From Labia minor (taxonomy: Eukaryota > Arthropoda > Insecta > Dermaptera > Spongiphoridae): a stretch of DNA of 64,000 bases. Positions 35,450 to 46,459 of this stretch are shown piece by piece (the first letter of the stretch is position 1; each line of letters starts with the position of its first letter). Where the stretch lies: assembly GCA_963082975.1 (NCBI GenBank), contig OY720350.1:43974734-44038733 (forward strand). The letters run 5' to 3'. The notes under the pieces were generated by a model. It ran no database searches and had not been told where the DNA came from. It worked only from the letters and a program-made list of their open reading frames with translations. A program made the translations under genes and the position numbers.

Positions 35450-36033
35450 CTGGAGTGTCTCTACTCGACTATCTCGCAAATTTGAATTGGATTAAATAAC
35501 ATATATATATTTAAATTAAATTAAATTAATTAAATTATAAATTAAAATTAATAAATAGTATTTATTGAACCAGCGTATATTGATGGCACGTGTTGGCACG
35601 TGAAATTTGCAATGTTAAAAAATTAATTCTGGTACTTTCAGCGATTCAATAAAGCTGAAATTCTATATATAGCAGTTTTATACAATTTTTAATGATGTGA
35701 AAAATTATCAAACATATATCTTTATTTTTACGGTCACTTTAGAGGAAAAAAAATCAAAACGTTGTAGGTAATGACCCTTTTCCGGTTGAGCTACATTTCT
35801 CAAAAGTTGATAGAAAACTATGAATTTTGAATAATGCCCATGTACCAAATTTCATCATTCTAGCTCAAACCGTTTTTGCGTAATCTTGGTTACATACATA
35901 CACCCACACATACACACACACATTGTTCTCAACCTTAGTGAAAATGATTCAGGAACCTTCAAAACGTATAAAAACATCAAAATTTCAACATCGTAAATTT
36001 TCGTGATCGCAATACTATCTCTGACGAGATAGT
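35450..36033 (-). mobile_element. Family A HINE-like element, full length (A6)
   Basis: Reverse copy with the 3' end CTGGAGTGTCTCTACTCG at 35450 and the 5' hairpin ACTATCTCTGACGAGATAGT at 36014-36033. Core and CA microsatellite are present; the CACGTG block is shortened. It faces A7 head to head. Confidence 0.78.
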
Positions 36034-36179
36034 AAAAATGAGTCGATATTACCTTCACATTGTCAAGTTCTTTATCATATAAGTTTTTATTAATTTTAAG
36101 GTATACAAATTTCAAACCTAATATTATCCATTTTGTATGTTACTCCTGGTCAGAAAATACGATAAGAATCTCTATTTTT

Positions 36180-36393
36180 ACTATCTCGCCAGATTTTTTA
36201 GCACATTGACTGGCAATCACGCGCCAGGACGTGACGTGGTGCCATCAACAAAGAGCCAAACACGCGCTGGTTTAATAAATATTATTTATTAATTTTAATT
36301 TATAATTTAATTAATTTAATTTAATTTAAATATAATATATGTGTTAATTAATCCAATTCAAATTTGCGATATAGTCGAGTGGAGACACTCCAG
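36180..36393 (+). mobile_element. Family A HINE-like element, internally deleted (A7)
   Basis: Keeps ACTATCTCGCCAGA at the 5' end and the 3' half from TTTTTTAGCAC through GACGTGGTGCC to GAGTGGAGACACTCCAG. The microsatellite and core are deleted. Its break is next to TGACTGGCAATCACGCGCC, a 3'-block variant shared with the copy at 45522 (GACTGGCAATCACACGC). Confidence 0.75.
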
Positions 36394-36529
36394 ATTTTTT
36401 CAATAAATAATTTTATTTTACGTTTAATAATATTAGTGAAAATAAATTTTATTGAGAATAAAGTATTCATTGATTTAATTAATATATATATTCATATATT
36501 TCTATATTTATTTTATTGGTTGTTTTTAG

Positions 36530-36908
36530 GGTAAATCCTCTATTCGAAGAAGAGGCACCCGTTGCCGGTGACAGTTCCGGGTACGCCAGTCACCGGGGCT
36601 CGAGTACAAGCACGACAGTCTCATGTTGCTCCGACCCCGGTGCTCAACCCTCGCCGCCTACAACCCCTGCGCTACAACCTTCGGATACGCGGTCCGTTAA
36701 TGTGCTACGACCAATTCCGGAGGGTGTAGCGGTACTCGCCACCGAATCGTCCTCCGTCCCCCGGCCAGTTTGGCCACGTCTTTTGCATTCAGCGTTGATT
36801 CCCTCTCAGTTGGACAAACATCAACTGCTGCCCGGAAAACTAAACGCCACGACGAATGCAGGCGCTACCGTTGCTACCGCCCCCAAAGTTCACGACCCCT
36901 TCTATCAG
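36530..36908 (+). CDS. Internal exon of the same unrecognised host gene
   Basis: Acceptor TTGTTTTTAG at 36520-36529 and donor GTAAGA at 36909-36914. The frame opens with one base (G) that completes the AG left by the exon at 24131-24395, and it ends exactly on a codon. It encodes about 126 residues: VNPLFEEEAPVAGDSSGYAS, a Ser/Thr run with SCCSDPG, a Pro-rich part (PSPPTTPALQP), VLRPIPEGVAVLATESSS, RPVWPRLLHSALIPSQ, and KVHDPFYQ. No known domain, signal peptide or membrane span. The composition suggests a flexible regulatory region of a larger intracellular or cytoplasmic-tail protein. GC content is far above the flanks, as expected for selected coding DNA. The next exon would start in phase 0 and was not identified with confidence. 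Confidence 0.78.
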
Positions 36909-37080
36909 GTAAGATCTTAACCAATATTCTTTTTTTCATAACAATTTGGTTTTTGTTTTTTTGTTTTTTTTTTATAATAAATATAATCAATATTGTTTTT
37001 CAATCACAAGATAAATATCTTAAATAATAATAGTAATAATATTCTATTCACTTGTCACTGGACGCTCGAACAGTGCAGTC

Positions 37081-37120
37081 GCTTGATAACGATTGCAGAA
37101 GTAGCAATCGAAACGTTGTG
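37081..37120 (+). other. Hammerhead-like motif of Penelope type
   Basis: CTTGATAAC, then the perfect six-pair stem GATTGC-AGAAGTA-GCAATC, then GAAACGTTGTG, with an AATAAA-containing tail after it. The arrangement parallels the motif at 32637-32674. It sits alone in the intron 170 bp after the exon, so it is probably a remnant of a Penelope-like terminal repeat. The first core box deviates from CUGANGA. Confidence 0.45.
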
Positions 37121-37369
37121 TATATGTTTGTATTTTTTGAATAAATTTACAATAACAAATATCAATATGTGGTTTAATTTACAAAATTCTGTTATAAATA
37201 TTCTATTACTATTATTTATATGAATTTCTCTAAATGAAATAAGGTTCTATTACATTATAATATTAGTAACATTATATATATTATTTTAAAAATAATAAAT
37301 TTCTTTAATTGATTTTATAATATAAAATTTTATTTTATTTTTACCATAGTACATAGAGAACTAATAATA

Positions 37370-37845
37370 CGAAGGCAGGTCAATAAGTCCGTGATTTTTT
37401 GAATTTCCCGTCTCTTAGATAAAATGCCAACACTGCTATCCTAATTTGAACCATCTGGGTCTTTTAGTTTTTGTTTCACAACCATTAATAGCAGTCTACA
37501 TCGTGATTTGAGAAGAAAATGGAAAAAAGTGAATTTCCATGAAAATCCATGAATTGGAATACGAATTTCTCCCTCATCCGCCGGATTTAGCCCCAAGTGA
37601 CTTCTTCGTATTTTCAAACCTGAAGAAATGGCTCGGCGGAAAAAGATTTGACTCCAACGATGAAATTATCTCGGAAACAAATAAAATTAATGTTCTCGAC
37701 AAATTTTATTTTTTGGAAGGGGTAAAAAATTATAGAAACGTTGGATGTGAAGTGTATAGAGCTCAAAGGAGACTACGTCGAAAAATAAAATAATTTTTTA
37801 TCAAAAATATGTTTCATTCAAAAAGTAACGGACTTATTGACTTGT
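37370..37845 (+). mobile_element. Mariner-like element, internally deleted, C-terminal transposase kept
   Basis: TA-flanked inverted ends: CGAAGGCAGGTCAATAAGTC and the complement of ACGGACTTATTGACTTG. From about 37545 the frame reads FLPHPPDLAPSDFFVFSNLK, which carries the third catalytic Asp of mariner (usual form HPPYSPDLAPSD, here lacking YS). It continues KKWLGGKRFDSNDEI and ends near RRKIK with a stop. The N-terminal half is gone. Same family as 4416-4897, opposite orientation. Confidence 0.85.
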
Positions 37846-38093
37846 AAATTAAGTACTTTAATTATATAAATATTAGAAACTTAAATAAAAATTTCTATAT
37901 TTTAAAAATTATGGGTATGAATGCTAAAATCAATATTTTTATATTCACTAAACAAAATAATATGACATGTTCTTTAAACTGAAGTAGATATCGAATGATA
38001 TGTGAAGTCTAACATATATTATTATCAAAAGTTTTAAATCAAATAATAATTTCTGGATTTTTGGGAAAAGAAATTGTTTGAGGAACTATTTTT

Positions 38094-38689
38094 ACCGGCC
38101 GACGATAGTAAGGGAGGTATTGTTTTCACACCAAATTTCACATGTGGAGATTTTTAGAATCAAGCATTTTCTTAACCGAAAAAAGTTTTTTTAGCATGAT
38201 GTCTGTCCGTCCTTTCGTCCGTCCGTATATATGTGTACAGCTTGAACGGCTCAACGGATTTTGATGATATTTGGTATATTTACTTAATGCATCAGTATGA
38301 TGAATTGATCAAATTTGGTGCAAATCCGGAAACCGGAAGTGGTAGTATTAGCGATCGACAATAGGAAGGGACCAAATTTCACATGAGGAGATTTTTTACA
38401 TATCACCACGAATCATGCACTTTGTATTGGTTTTATCCCCGAGAAAAAAATCTTTATTAGTTTTTTCTTAATTTAAAATTATATGACGTCATCCAGCCAT
38501 TCATGACGTCACAGCCAGGTCTCACATATATATTATAAATAAAATAAAATTAAAAATATTTATGTTCTATCCATATCTGTTTTTAATTACATTAATAGAT
38601 ATGTTAAAATTATTTGAAATTGTTTCTGTAGCTGAAAATTAATTTACTTCAAACCGTCGGCCGGTTCGGACATGGCCACAGGTCAACTT
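38094..38689 (+). mobile_element. Family B HINE-like element (B7)
   Basis: ACCGGCCGACG to AACTT, with a hairpin carrying one change (GACATGGCCACAGGTC). Small deletions lie near 38155 and 38370. TGACGTCA sites start at 38484 and 38504. More diverged than B4/B5. Confidence 0.78.
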
Positions 38690-39779
38690 ATTTTTATGAA
38701 TATACAAATTAAGGAAATTGCTATGCTATGAATTGTAGAATGAAGGATATTCATTATAGTTATTTTTTATTCAAATTTACAGACACCCAGGGGGACTAAC
38801 CTTAAAACAAAATACTCAGATCGTAATGTATCATTTTTTTTTTTTTGAACTACTGATCAACTTTTCGATGAATCAGTTACTATTCTTTTATGTTCTATCT
38901 ATGATTTTATTTTAATTTTGTAAATGATATGATTCATTATGATAGTTTTTTTAGAATTGTAAAACACAATTGGTATTAATATGAACTTTGGAGAATTTCT
39001 TCAATGCAAATGCTCTAAATAGTAGGCGTGATGTAATGCTTTGGGGCTACCCTGTTAATCGGTATGCAATCTCCCGGTTATGCAACACCAAAGGCGGGTG
39101 CTGGGGTTGCCTCCACATTGGCCCATCATCATTTGCCCTCCTTTGCTTGTGTCCCACAAATTATTCGATTAATTAGCTTATATAAGTTTCAATCTTTCCC
39201 TTTCACAAATCGTATTATATCGATCAAGTTATATTATATTTTAAAGTCTCCTGTCGATCGAGAAAGAACAATCTTTTTGACAGATCTTGATGAAAAGCCA
39301 ATGATAGAATTTATATATATATATATTACTGTTTTATAAAATGGAATAAATATCAGCGGTATTCGAAAGTTTTTTTTTTTTTTAAATCATAAGTTATTTA
39401 ATAATTTTATTGATGTTATATACTAATTTTAATTACTCATAATAACTATTTTATTTAAAAAATACTTTTATATGAGAAGGTACCAAATATGGAGAAAAGT
39501 GTTCAATGAACTCTGTTAGTTATCGTAATTGCACCATAACCCCTTCACAAAGGTATTATACTCACCTAATAATTACACTTGTAACGGACAAAGTATTTAT
39601 ATTCTTAGTTATTTAATTTTTATTATACATTTTATTTTGTTTATCTATTTTTTTTAGTTTATTTTGTTTTCTATTCTCTTTTATTAACAAAGTTATTTAG
39701 TCGCATTATTCTTAAAATGTAATATATATATAGATATTATATTTCACATAAGGGGAGGGACCATCCCTCCAAGTTTTAA
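38690..39779. other. AT-rich stretch with one GC-richer island
   Basis: The island at 39020-39165 (GGCTACCCTGTTAATCGG, CCAAAGGCGGGTGCTGGGG) has overlapping short frames, such as QSPGYATPKAGAGVASTLAH, but no suitable splice acceptor in phase with the upstream exon. It could be an unrecognised repeat or an exon of another frame. The rest is A/T-rich. Confidence 0.35.
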
Positions 39780-40345
39780 TATTTTTAGACAGTTGAGAAT
39801 GGACAGTGGAACTAGTGAGATATCATCCTGATATGACCTGTATTTATCACGTCCCGTGATATAATTATTTTGTATATAATCATTTTTATCACACCCTGTG
39901 ATACAGTCGAACAAGTGATATCATCCTGATATAACCTATACTTATCACGTTCCGTGATATAATTATTTGTGTATAATCCTTATCATCACCCCCTGTGATA
40001 ATTATTTCTGCTAATTCCAGTGACAATAGTGAATTACATTTTCTTATTTTTTTTCTATTTAAAATTTGTATACTTTATTTGTTAATTTTTTTATTTTATT
40101 TAATTAAAGTGAATTAATGTGAACATTATTATTGTTTTCCCTTTTCCCTTAATTTTTCAACACTATTTTATACTTTGGGATATCCAAAGTTGGCGCCCAT
40201 CATTAACTTAACATAATTAACAATTCGCGGTCATCGTGGATCATTACAAGTGCCCCATACTTAGATCCCCTTATAAATTGGCACCCAACATTAGAGGATC
40301 GTCTATAAAGTGACCCCAACTTGAAACGGTCCTCCTTACACACTA
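39780..40345 (+). mobile_element. LTR-retrotransposon relic, probably Gypsy-like
   Basis: Fossil. The piece up to about 40190 looks like an LTR. It holds two ~95-bp direct repeats (about 39810-39902 and 39903-39999), each with TCACGTYCCGTGATATAATT. TTGGCGCCC at 40190-40198 has the form of a primer binding site just after an LTR. A short leader follows to about 40345. No coding region is present. Broken and incomplete; probably old to middle-aged. Confidence 0.4.
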
Positions 40346-40493
40346 CAATTAATTTCATAAATAAAAACGGATATGTAATTTTATTTGGAAAGTATTTAAT
40401 CTAAGAATAGATCATATTTTTATATTTCCAATTCACATACAAAACGATTACATATAAATAATATATCTTCAAAAACCAAATTAAATCTTTTTT

Positions 40494-40618
40494 ACTATCT
40501 CGCCAGAGATAATATTGCGATCACGAAAATTTTCGATGTTGAGATTTTGATGTTTATATACGTTTTGAAGGTTCCTGAATCATTTTCACTAGGGTTGAGA
40601 AAAATGTCTCTGTGTGTG
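40494..40618 (+). mobile_element. Family A HINE-like element, 5' part only (A8)
   Basis: From ACTATCTCGCCAGAGATA to the start of the GT tract (CTCTGTGTGTGG). Everything 3' is replaced by the GC-rich repeat at 40619. Confidence 0.75.
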
Positions 40619-40691
40619 GCAACGGGTATAAATACCCGCCCCGCTTATAAGTGGCAGTCCCCGCAACGGGTACAAATACCCGCCCCGCTCA
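40619..40691. repeat. Tandem pair of palindromic GC-rich units
   Basis: GCAACGGGTATAAATACCCG and GCAACGGGTACAAATACCCG, each followed by CCCCGCT, lie about 45 bp apart. Each contains the inverted pair CGGGTA/TACCCG. It resembles the end of an unrecognised DNA transposon, but no partner end was found. Confidence 0.55.
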
Positions 40692-42447
40692 TAGTGAAAA
40701 AAAATTTTTTAAATAATTTTAAATAATTAATATAAAAATTTAAGCTACACCCTTTTCTTTTATAATTTTAAATATGAGTATAATATTACATTAAAATTAA
40801 TACATATATATCTTTCAATTCTATAGAACATACATTTTTCTAACTTTTTATTAATTTTACTCACAAATTTTTGTTTATTCTCATTTCCGAAGACATTAAT
40901 TTTTACCTTTGACTGATAGATGGTGCTGAAGTCATCATAATCTAATTATATAAACTTCCTTATGAAAGGAAAATTAAAACTGAATAAAAATTGTGAAAAT
41001 TAAGAAAAAAAATAATGTTCTAAAAAGTCAAAAGTTTCTTTTAAAAATATATTTTTTATTTTTAATCATAAATCATTGAGATTTCCTTCTGTTTTCTTTT
41101 AAAATCTTATAAAACTACTTCATCACGTTTGAAATATAAAATTTACATCAAAATAAACATATTTATTAGAAAATTTTATATTTTTTTTCGTGTAAAACTT
41201 TTAACAATTATTTTTTGATAAATTTTTAAAACTATTTTTATTTTGACATTTTCTTAATGCTTAAAATAAATATTCTTTCAATTTATTCTAGAAAAATTAA
41301 TTTCTTTTTTTTTTATGAATAGTTTTATTTTAATTCTCTCACATTTATTATTATTCTTTTTACAAGGTTTCTGCAACAAAATTATTATAATATTAATATT
41401 TATTTAAATAGATACCTATAAATAAAGTTCAAAAAATTTATTCATTTATTGAATACCAATTCTTTTCAATAAAATAGAAAATCGTTAATACGATGCATTA
41501 TTCCTCTCGAATACTATAATAATAGTTTCAAAAGAAGAGATAAGTGTGATAATTATAGAGGAGAGGATTAATGACCCTGAAATGTGGCTTTGCTTGCAGT
41601 TATAACACCAGCTTAACCAATTGAGCTGCATATAAATTATAAAGAAAGGTCAAGTTGCGACTTTTTTTTAAACCCCTCGAGGCTGAACTTATTTTATCGA
41701 TGTATTTTCTTTTCAACTAGTGATAAAATTAAAAATAAAAAAAAAAAAATAATAACACTCTCATCGAGATCTAGTTCAATTGCCTAATTCATTTCATTTG
41801 ACACAACCAGTGAGTGAACTAAAAAATAATAATAATAATATTAATGTCGAAAAAATAAATATCGTGCTCGAGACACTGACTTGTTATATAAATGTTAAAT
41901 AACACACCGGCCGGCCGGCTGGCTGTCTTGATTTACTCACGAATCAGGCAGGATCGAGTAAAAGTAGCCAATATGCATCTAATTTTGAGACTGGGACTAA
42001 TAAGATATTGCAAGAGGAGCGTTTTGCTACGCATCGATAATTGATAATTGAATTAGTAATTGATTGATAAGCTTAAAATTCACTTGTATGGTATCAATCA
42101 TCGATAATAACCGTAATAAAATGAATAGACATAAACGACTAATGTTATAAAGATATAATAACTATTATTCTACCATAAAAAAATACAATCTATCTATTTT
42201 TCTACATCTACTGAACACGAAAGTTCTTGTCCTCAGTAATTTACTTAAACGTCTTTATTCAGAATTTTAAACTCCTTCTATCCAATTTCTATCTTCTTCT
42301 AATTCCAAACAAACTATACACTATACTTTCGAATTACAGGTCCGGTAGTTATATAGATTTATGGATACTTGGAAATATAAATTTTGTTTAAAATTAAATG
42401 AAGAATAATTAATTAATTCATTCATCTATTCATATCATTTCGTTTCT
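40692..42447. other. AT-rich noncoding stretch
   Basis: Apart from the tRNA-like piece at 41562-41636 and a CCGGCCGGCCGGCTGGCTG stretch at 41908-41926, no gene or repeat is recognised. Confidence 0.45.
41562..41636 (-). repeat. tRNA-like sequence, SINE head or tRNA pseudogene
   Basis: The minus strand reads GCAGCTCAATTGGTTAAGC, a good pol III A box and D-arm, then an anticodon-arm-like segment, then CAGGGTCATTAATCCT at the position of a B box. The length suits a tRNA body, but the T-arm consensus (GGTTCRANTCC) is degraded and the acceptor stem does not close. Probably a tRNA pseudogene or SINE head. Confidence 0.5.
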
Positions 42448-43400
42448 ATTTATCTATCTCTGTGGCTCTAAGTTACTCAGAAAGTTCTTGGGCGAAAAAA
42501 CTACATTTCTCCAAATGTCTCTGTTCTTAGCTCACCCATCCAACTTTTATTTTCTCCCAGTTCTCTTACGTTTCTTCTTATATTATCTGCCAACCACGTC
42601 CTTCATGTCCTGTCCATCGCAACCTTCTCTATTTTTTAATCCTAACTATGTCTGGAGATGCATAGAGGTCATGCAATTCTTCATTATGCAGTCTCCGCCA
42701 TTCCCCGGTGACCTCATCTTTCTTTGGCCCATAAATGCTTCGCAGAATCCTATTCTCCAATAATCTAAATCTACTCTCGTCTCCTAAGGTCATAGATCAT
42801 GCCTCACACCCATATAATAAATACAACAGGCAAAATAATTGTTTTATATATTTTAATTTTGATTTCCCTTGATAATAATTTTTACGAGATTAGCCTCTTT
42901 AATGCTTGAATCCGCAATTTAAATTCCTCTGAATATTATATATTCTTCGTGATTACAGAACCTAAGGATTTACATTTGCAATATCTATGTTTTGTACAAT
43001 AAGATTTTATGTGTTATTTCTGTACCTTTCTGCTGCTAAATATTTTGTCTTACCATTATTAGGTTCGATCCCCCTCTCTTTTCCATCGTCGATTAATATT
43101 TTTAGGTTATCTTTAATTGCAATTTCCGAATCTCCTTTACTAGCTTCTATAAAAATCCGAATCAAACGTACTAATTTTTGGGGGATTTCCATTAAAATCA
43201 AAATTTGAAAAAGTTTCTTCCGAACTATTGAGTCCTATGCTTTACTAAAGTCTACGAATAATTGATGTACAGAAATATTGAATTCGCGTTTTTTTTTCTA
43301 ATATCTGTCATGGTCAAGAAAATTTGATCTAATATTGATCGATTTTCAATTCGAATTTTAATTTTATATAATTATGAAAATGAGATTCAATAAATCCTTC
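42448..43400 (-). mobile_element. Non-LTR retrotransposon (LINE), internally deleted and decayed
   Basis: Minus strand, 5' to 3'. A reverse transcriptase piece ends in QLFVDFSKA and DSI (motif A, with the catalytic Asp in FVDF). LMEIPQKLVRLIRIFIEAS follows (the GIPxKLVxL region). The YxDD region is then missing, the sequence jumping to PNNGKTKYLAAER. Later pieces resemble YKTIILPVV, RSPGNGGD and the C-terminal RDIWRNVV. The 3' end at 42448 abuts a TATC/GATA tail, as in the copy at 12478. Many stops and frame changes; inactive. Same broad family as 12478-12735. Confidence 0.8.
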
Positions 43401-44773
43401 TGGAGTTATTGATTTATCAAAAAACTTAAATATAATAAACTTCTACAACTAGACAGGAGGAATAGGGCCACTTGACAAAGGCCTAGTACAAAGAGACCTT
43501 AAAAATATATCTAAAAATAATGAAGGATCAAATAATTTTGTATTTATTTATTATACTGGGATAGCATAAAAAGAATAGGAACTTCAAAAATATAGTATAT
43601 ACATGGCTATTTTTTTAATATTAGAGGGGGATTTGACTTTCTTGCCCAGGGCTCTCAAAAAGTTGATTAAGATCCTACGAGTATGACATCACAACAAATA
43701 TAGAAAATAATAAAAAATTAATTAATTTTAAACATTAAAAATTTAATTTAACTAATAGTGGAAAAATTAATTTAAAAAAAAATACTAAAAAATATAAAAT
43801 CACTATAATGATTATTTAGATATAAACTTTTTGAAAAAACAATCTTCAATAATAAATTTAATAGTCTTGGAGAGATTGGTGGTTGGTGGAGCATATGTAT
43901 GTTTTATTTGGGATATATATAGAAAAAATTTATGAAAATTATATTATAGGATATTAATTTATAAATAGTTGAAAAATTATAATTATTCAATTGTTATTGT
44001 ATAGGTCAAATCACAATTTATCCCAATAAATTAAAAAAAAGAAAAATTTCTATTTGAAGTAAAATTCCAAATTATATAAATTGATACTTATTGATTATCA
44101 TATCCTGTTAACACTAATTATCTTATCTCAATGTATGTGTGAGTGAATTAAGAAGGCGTTCTATGTTTTGATTCCATTTCTCTCCTTCCTCGCACCCCCC
44201 CCCCCCCTCTCTCAGGCTTTCTTTTCGCAATTTGCATTTAGCGAACGCAAGTAGCCAAAGGATTGGGCAATATTTTTATTACCTAAATTGTATGATAATT
44301 TTTTTATCATTATCACAATTATGTAAAAAAAAAAAATAATAAATAAATAAAAAATAAAAAAAGTGTCATCTTGACATCGTGACATTAAGGAATATACTTC
44401 ACATTTGTTGCTGTTGTTTTGATATGCAACGAAAGAAGAATTCCCTTATTTTATAATCGAAATGAGAAAATAGTAATATATACTTACTTTCCTTGAAAGG
44501 ATTTGTAAATCAATCTTCAAATGAGAGTATCATTTCATTTCTGTGTAATTTATTTCCAATGTCATCAAAAAAAAAAAAATAAATAAATAAATACAAATAA
44601 ATATTACAATTTCATTAAAAGTAATTATTGAATTATTTTTTTAAAATATATATTTAATTATTTTTATCTATATAAAATATTATAATCAGAATTCATATAA
44701 AATTAAGATCAATATTTATGTGTAAATTACCTTTCTTATTTCCCCCTCATCCCCAACATCATTATTCAATTTT
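43401..44773. other. AT-rich noncoding stretch
   Basis: Includes a GC-richer patch at 43450-43510 (AGGGCCACTTGACAAAGG) and another at 43620-43690 (TTGCCCAGGGCTCTC) that might be ends of a decayed TIR element. A C run lies at about 44196-44208. No gene. Confidence 0.4.
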
Positions 44774-45239
44774 ACTATCTCGCCAGAGATAGTATTGTGA
44801 TCACAAAATTTTCGATGTTGAGATTTTGATGTTTTTATACGTTTTGAAGGTTCCTGAATCATTTTCACTAAGGTTGAGAAAAATGTCTGTATGTGTGTGT
44901 GTGTGTGTATGTATGTAACCAAGATTACGCAAAAACGGTTTGAGCTAGAATGATGAAATTTGGTACATGGGCATTATTCAAAATTCATAGTTTTCTATCA
45001 ACTTTTGAGAAATGTAGCTCAACCGGAAGAGGGTCATTACCTACAACGATTTCATTTTTTTTCCTCTAAATTGACCGTAAAAATAAAGATATATGTTTGA
45101 TAGTTTTTCTCATGATTAAAAATTGTATAAAACTGCTATATCTAGAATTTCAGCATGATTGAATCGCTGAAAGTACCAGAATTAATTTTTTAATTTTTTA
45201 CCATCAACAAAGAGCCAAACATGCGCTGGTTTAATAAAT
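44774..45239 (+). mobile_element. Family A HINE-like element, 3'-truncated (A9)
   Basis: Intact 5' hairpin, GT tract and core. The 3' block is partly deleted, jumping from TTTTTTAA to CCATCAACAAAGAGCC, and the element stops in AATAAATTTT without the terminal hairpin. Confidence 0.78.
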
Positions 45240-45521
45240 TTTTTACAAGATAGTTTTAAGAAAGATATTGAATTAAAAATTAACGTTGATGGAAATACAG
45301 GGGCGGATCTCCTTGTCTAGGTGCGAAAGACTTGGCTAGTAACAAGTAATGGTATTTTTATATAATTCATTTAGAGTATTTTTTTTATTTAAAAAAAAGA
45401 TAATCCGATTAGTAAGAAAAAAATTTTTTCTAAGAAAGGATTATTATATTTTTATTTAAATGCAATAGAAATATACTCGTATTTATAGTCTGTCAGTCTA
45501 TTGGGAACTATCAAACAAGTC

Positions 45522-46343
45522 AGTCAATTACGTAGCACGTTTTCATTTTTTTCCTCTAAAGTTTAGAGGTTCTTAAACTGTGGTCCGCGGACCCCTGGGG
45601 GTCCGCGAAGCCTTTACTGGGGGTCCGCAAAGCCATCGTACCTGTGCACGAGAAAATGATGAGTCGGTTAAAACTTTATTTAATATAAAAGAAGCGATGG
45701 AATGGCTTTGTGAGGAAACAGAGATCAAATACCCAAATTCAACGAAATGTGCAAGAAAACTATTGCTACCGTTTCCATCTTCAAATTTGCAGAATTTTCT
45801 TTCTTCAATATTATAATTTCTAATAAAATGTGTTCTACAATATGCAAAAAAATCGTTATTCACCAATCACTGTTAGAAATATTCATCATATATCCTTGTT
45901 CTGATGAGATCGTAAGCCAGAAATTAACTAATAAAATGACGTAAAGTACCTAAAGTTGGAATGGGGTCCGTCAAAAAAAATTTTTTCAAGTGGGGGTCCG
46001 CAGAGTACATAAGATTAAGAACCTCTGCTCTAAACTGACCGTAAAAATAAAGATATATGTTTGATAGTTTTTCACATAATTAAAAATTGTATAAACTGCT
46101 ATATATTGAATTTCAGCTTGAATCGCTGAAAGTACCGGAATTAATTTTTTAACGCGTTGACTGGCAATCACACGCTAGCAGCGTGACGTGGTGCCATCAA
46201 CAAAGAGCCAAACTCGCGCTGGTTTAATAAATATTATTTATTAATTTTAAATGATTATTTAATTAATTAAATTTAATTTAAATATAATATATATTAATTA
46301 TTCCAATTCAAATTTGCGAGATAAGTCGAGTGGAGACATTTCA
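45522..46343 (+). mobile_element. Family A HINE-like element interrupted by hAT (A10)
   Basis: The left part (45522-45561) is the segment around CCTCTAAAG. The right part (46028-46343) resumes with CTCTAAACTGACCG and runs to the hairpin end (GAGTGGAGACATTTCAG, altered). The 5' half with microsatellite and core is missing. A hAT element occupies the gap. Confidence 0.75.
45562..46027 (+). mobile_element. hAT element, non-autonomous, ZBED-like transposase remnant
   Basis: Ends TAGAGGTTCTTAAACTGTGG and the complement of GATTAAGAACCTCTG are inverted repeats. The flanks CTCTAAAG and CTCTAAAC are an 8-bp target duplication with one change, expected from the family A sequence it entered. Near the ends GGACCCCTGGGGGTCCGCG is a subterminal palindrome. 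Inside, a plus frame reads NIKEAMEWLCEETEI and CARKLLLPFPSS, resembling the C-terminus of ZBED-type hAT transposases. The rest of the transposase is deleted, with stops after it. Confidence 0.82.
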
Positions 46344-46459
46344 GATTTATAGATAAAATTTATACCATTCACTTTTAAATTGAAAAGAAGAAATATTCAA
46401 ATATATATATTTTAAGAATAAATAAAAAATAATTTAAGACAAATATGTATGATCTAAAT

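Noticed and set aside
41562-41636. Functional tRNA gene
   Set aside because: The D-arm is good, but the T-arm consensus is degraded and the acceptor stem does not close.
42488-42763. Plus-strand 91-codon protein
   Set aside because: It lies antisense to LINE polymerase remnants and has no motif of its own.
45573-45866. Overlapping plus and minus frames as host genes
   Set aside because: They lie within a hAT element with inverted ends and an 8-bp target duplication.
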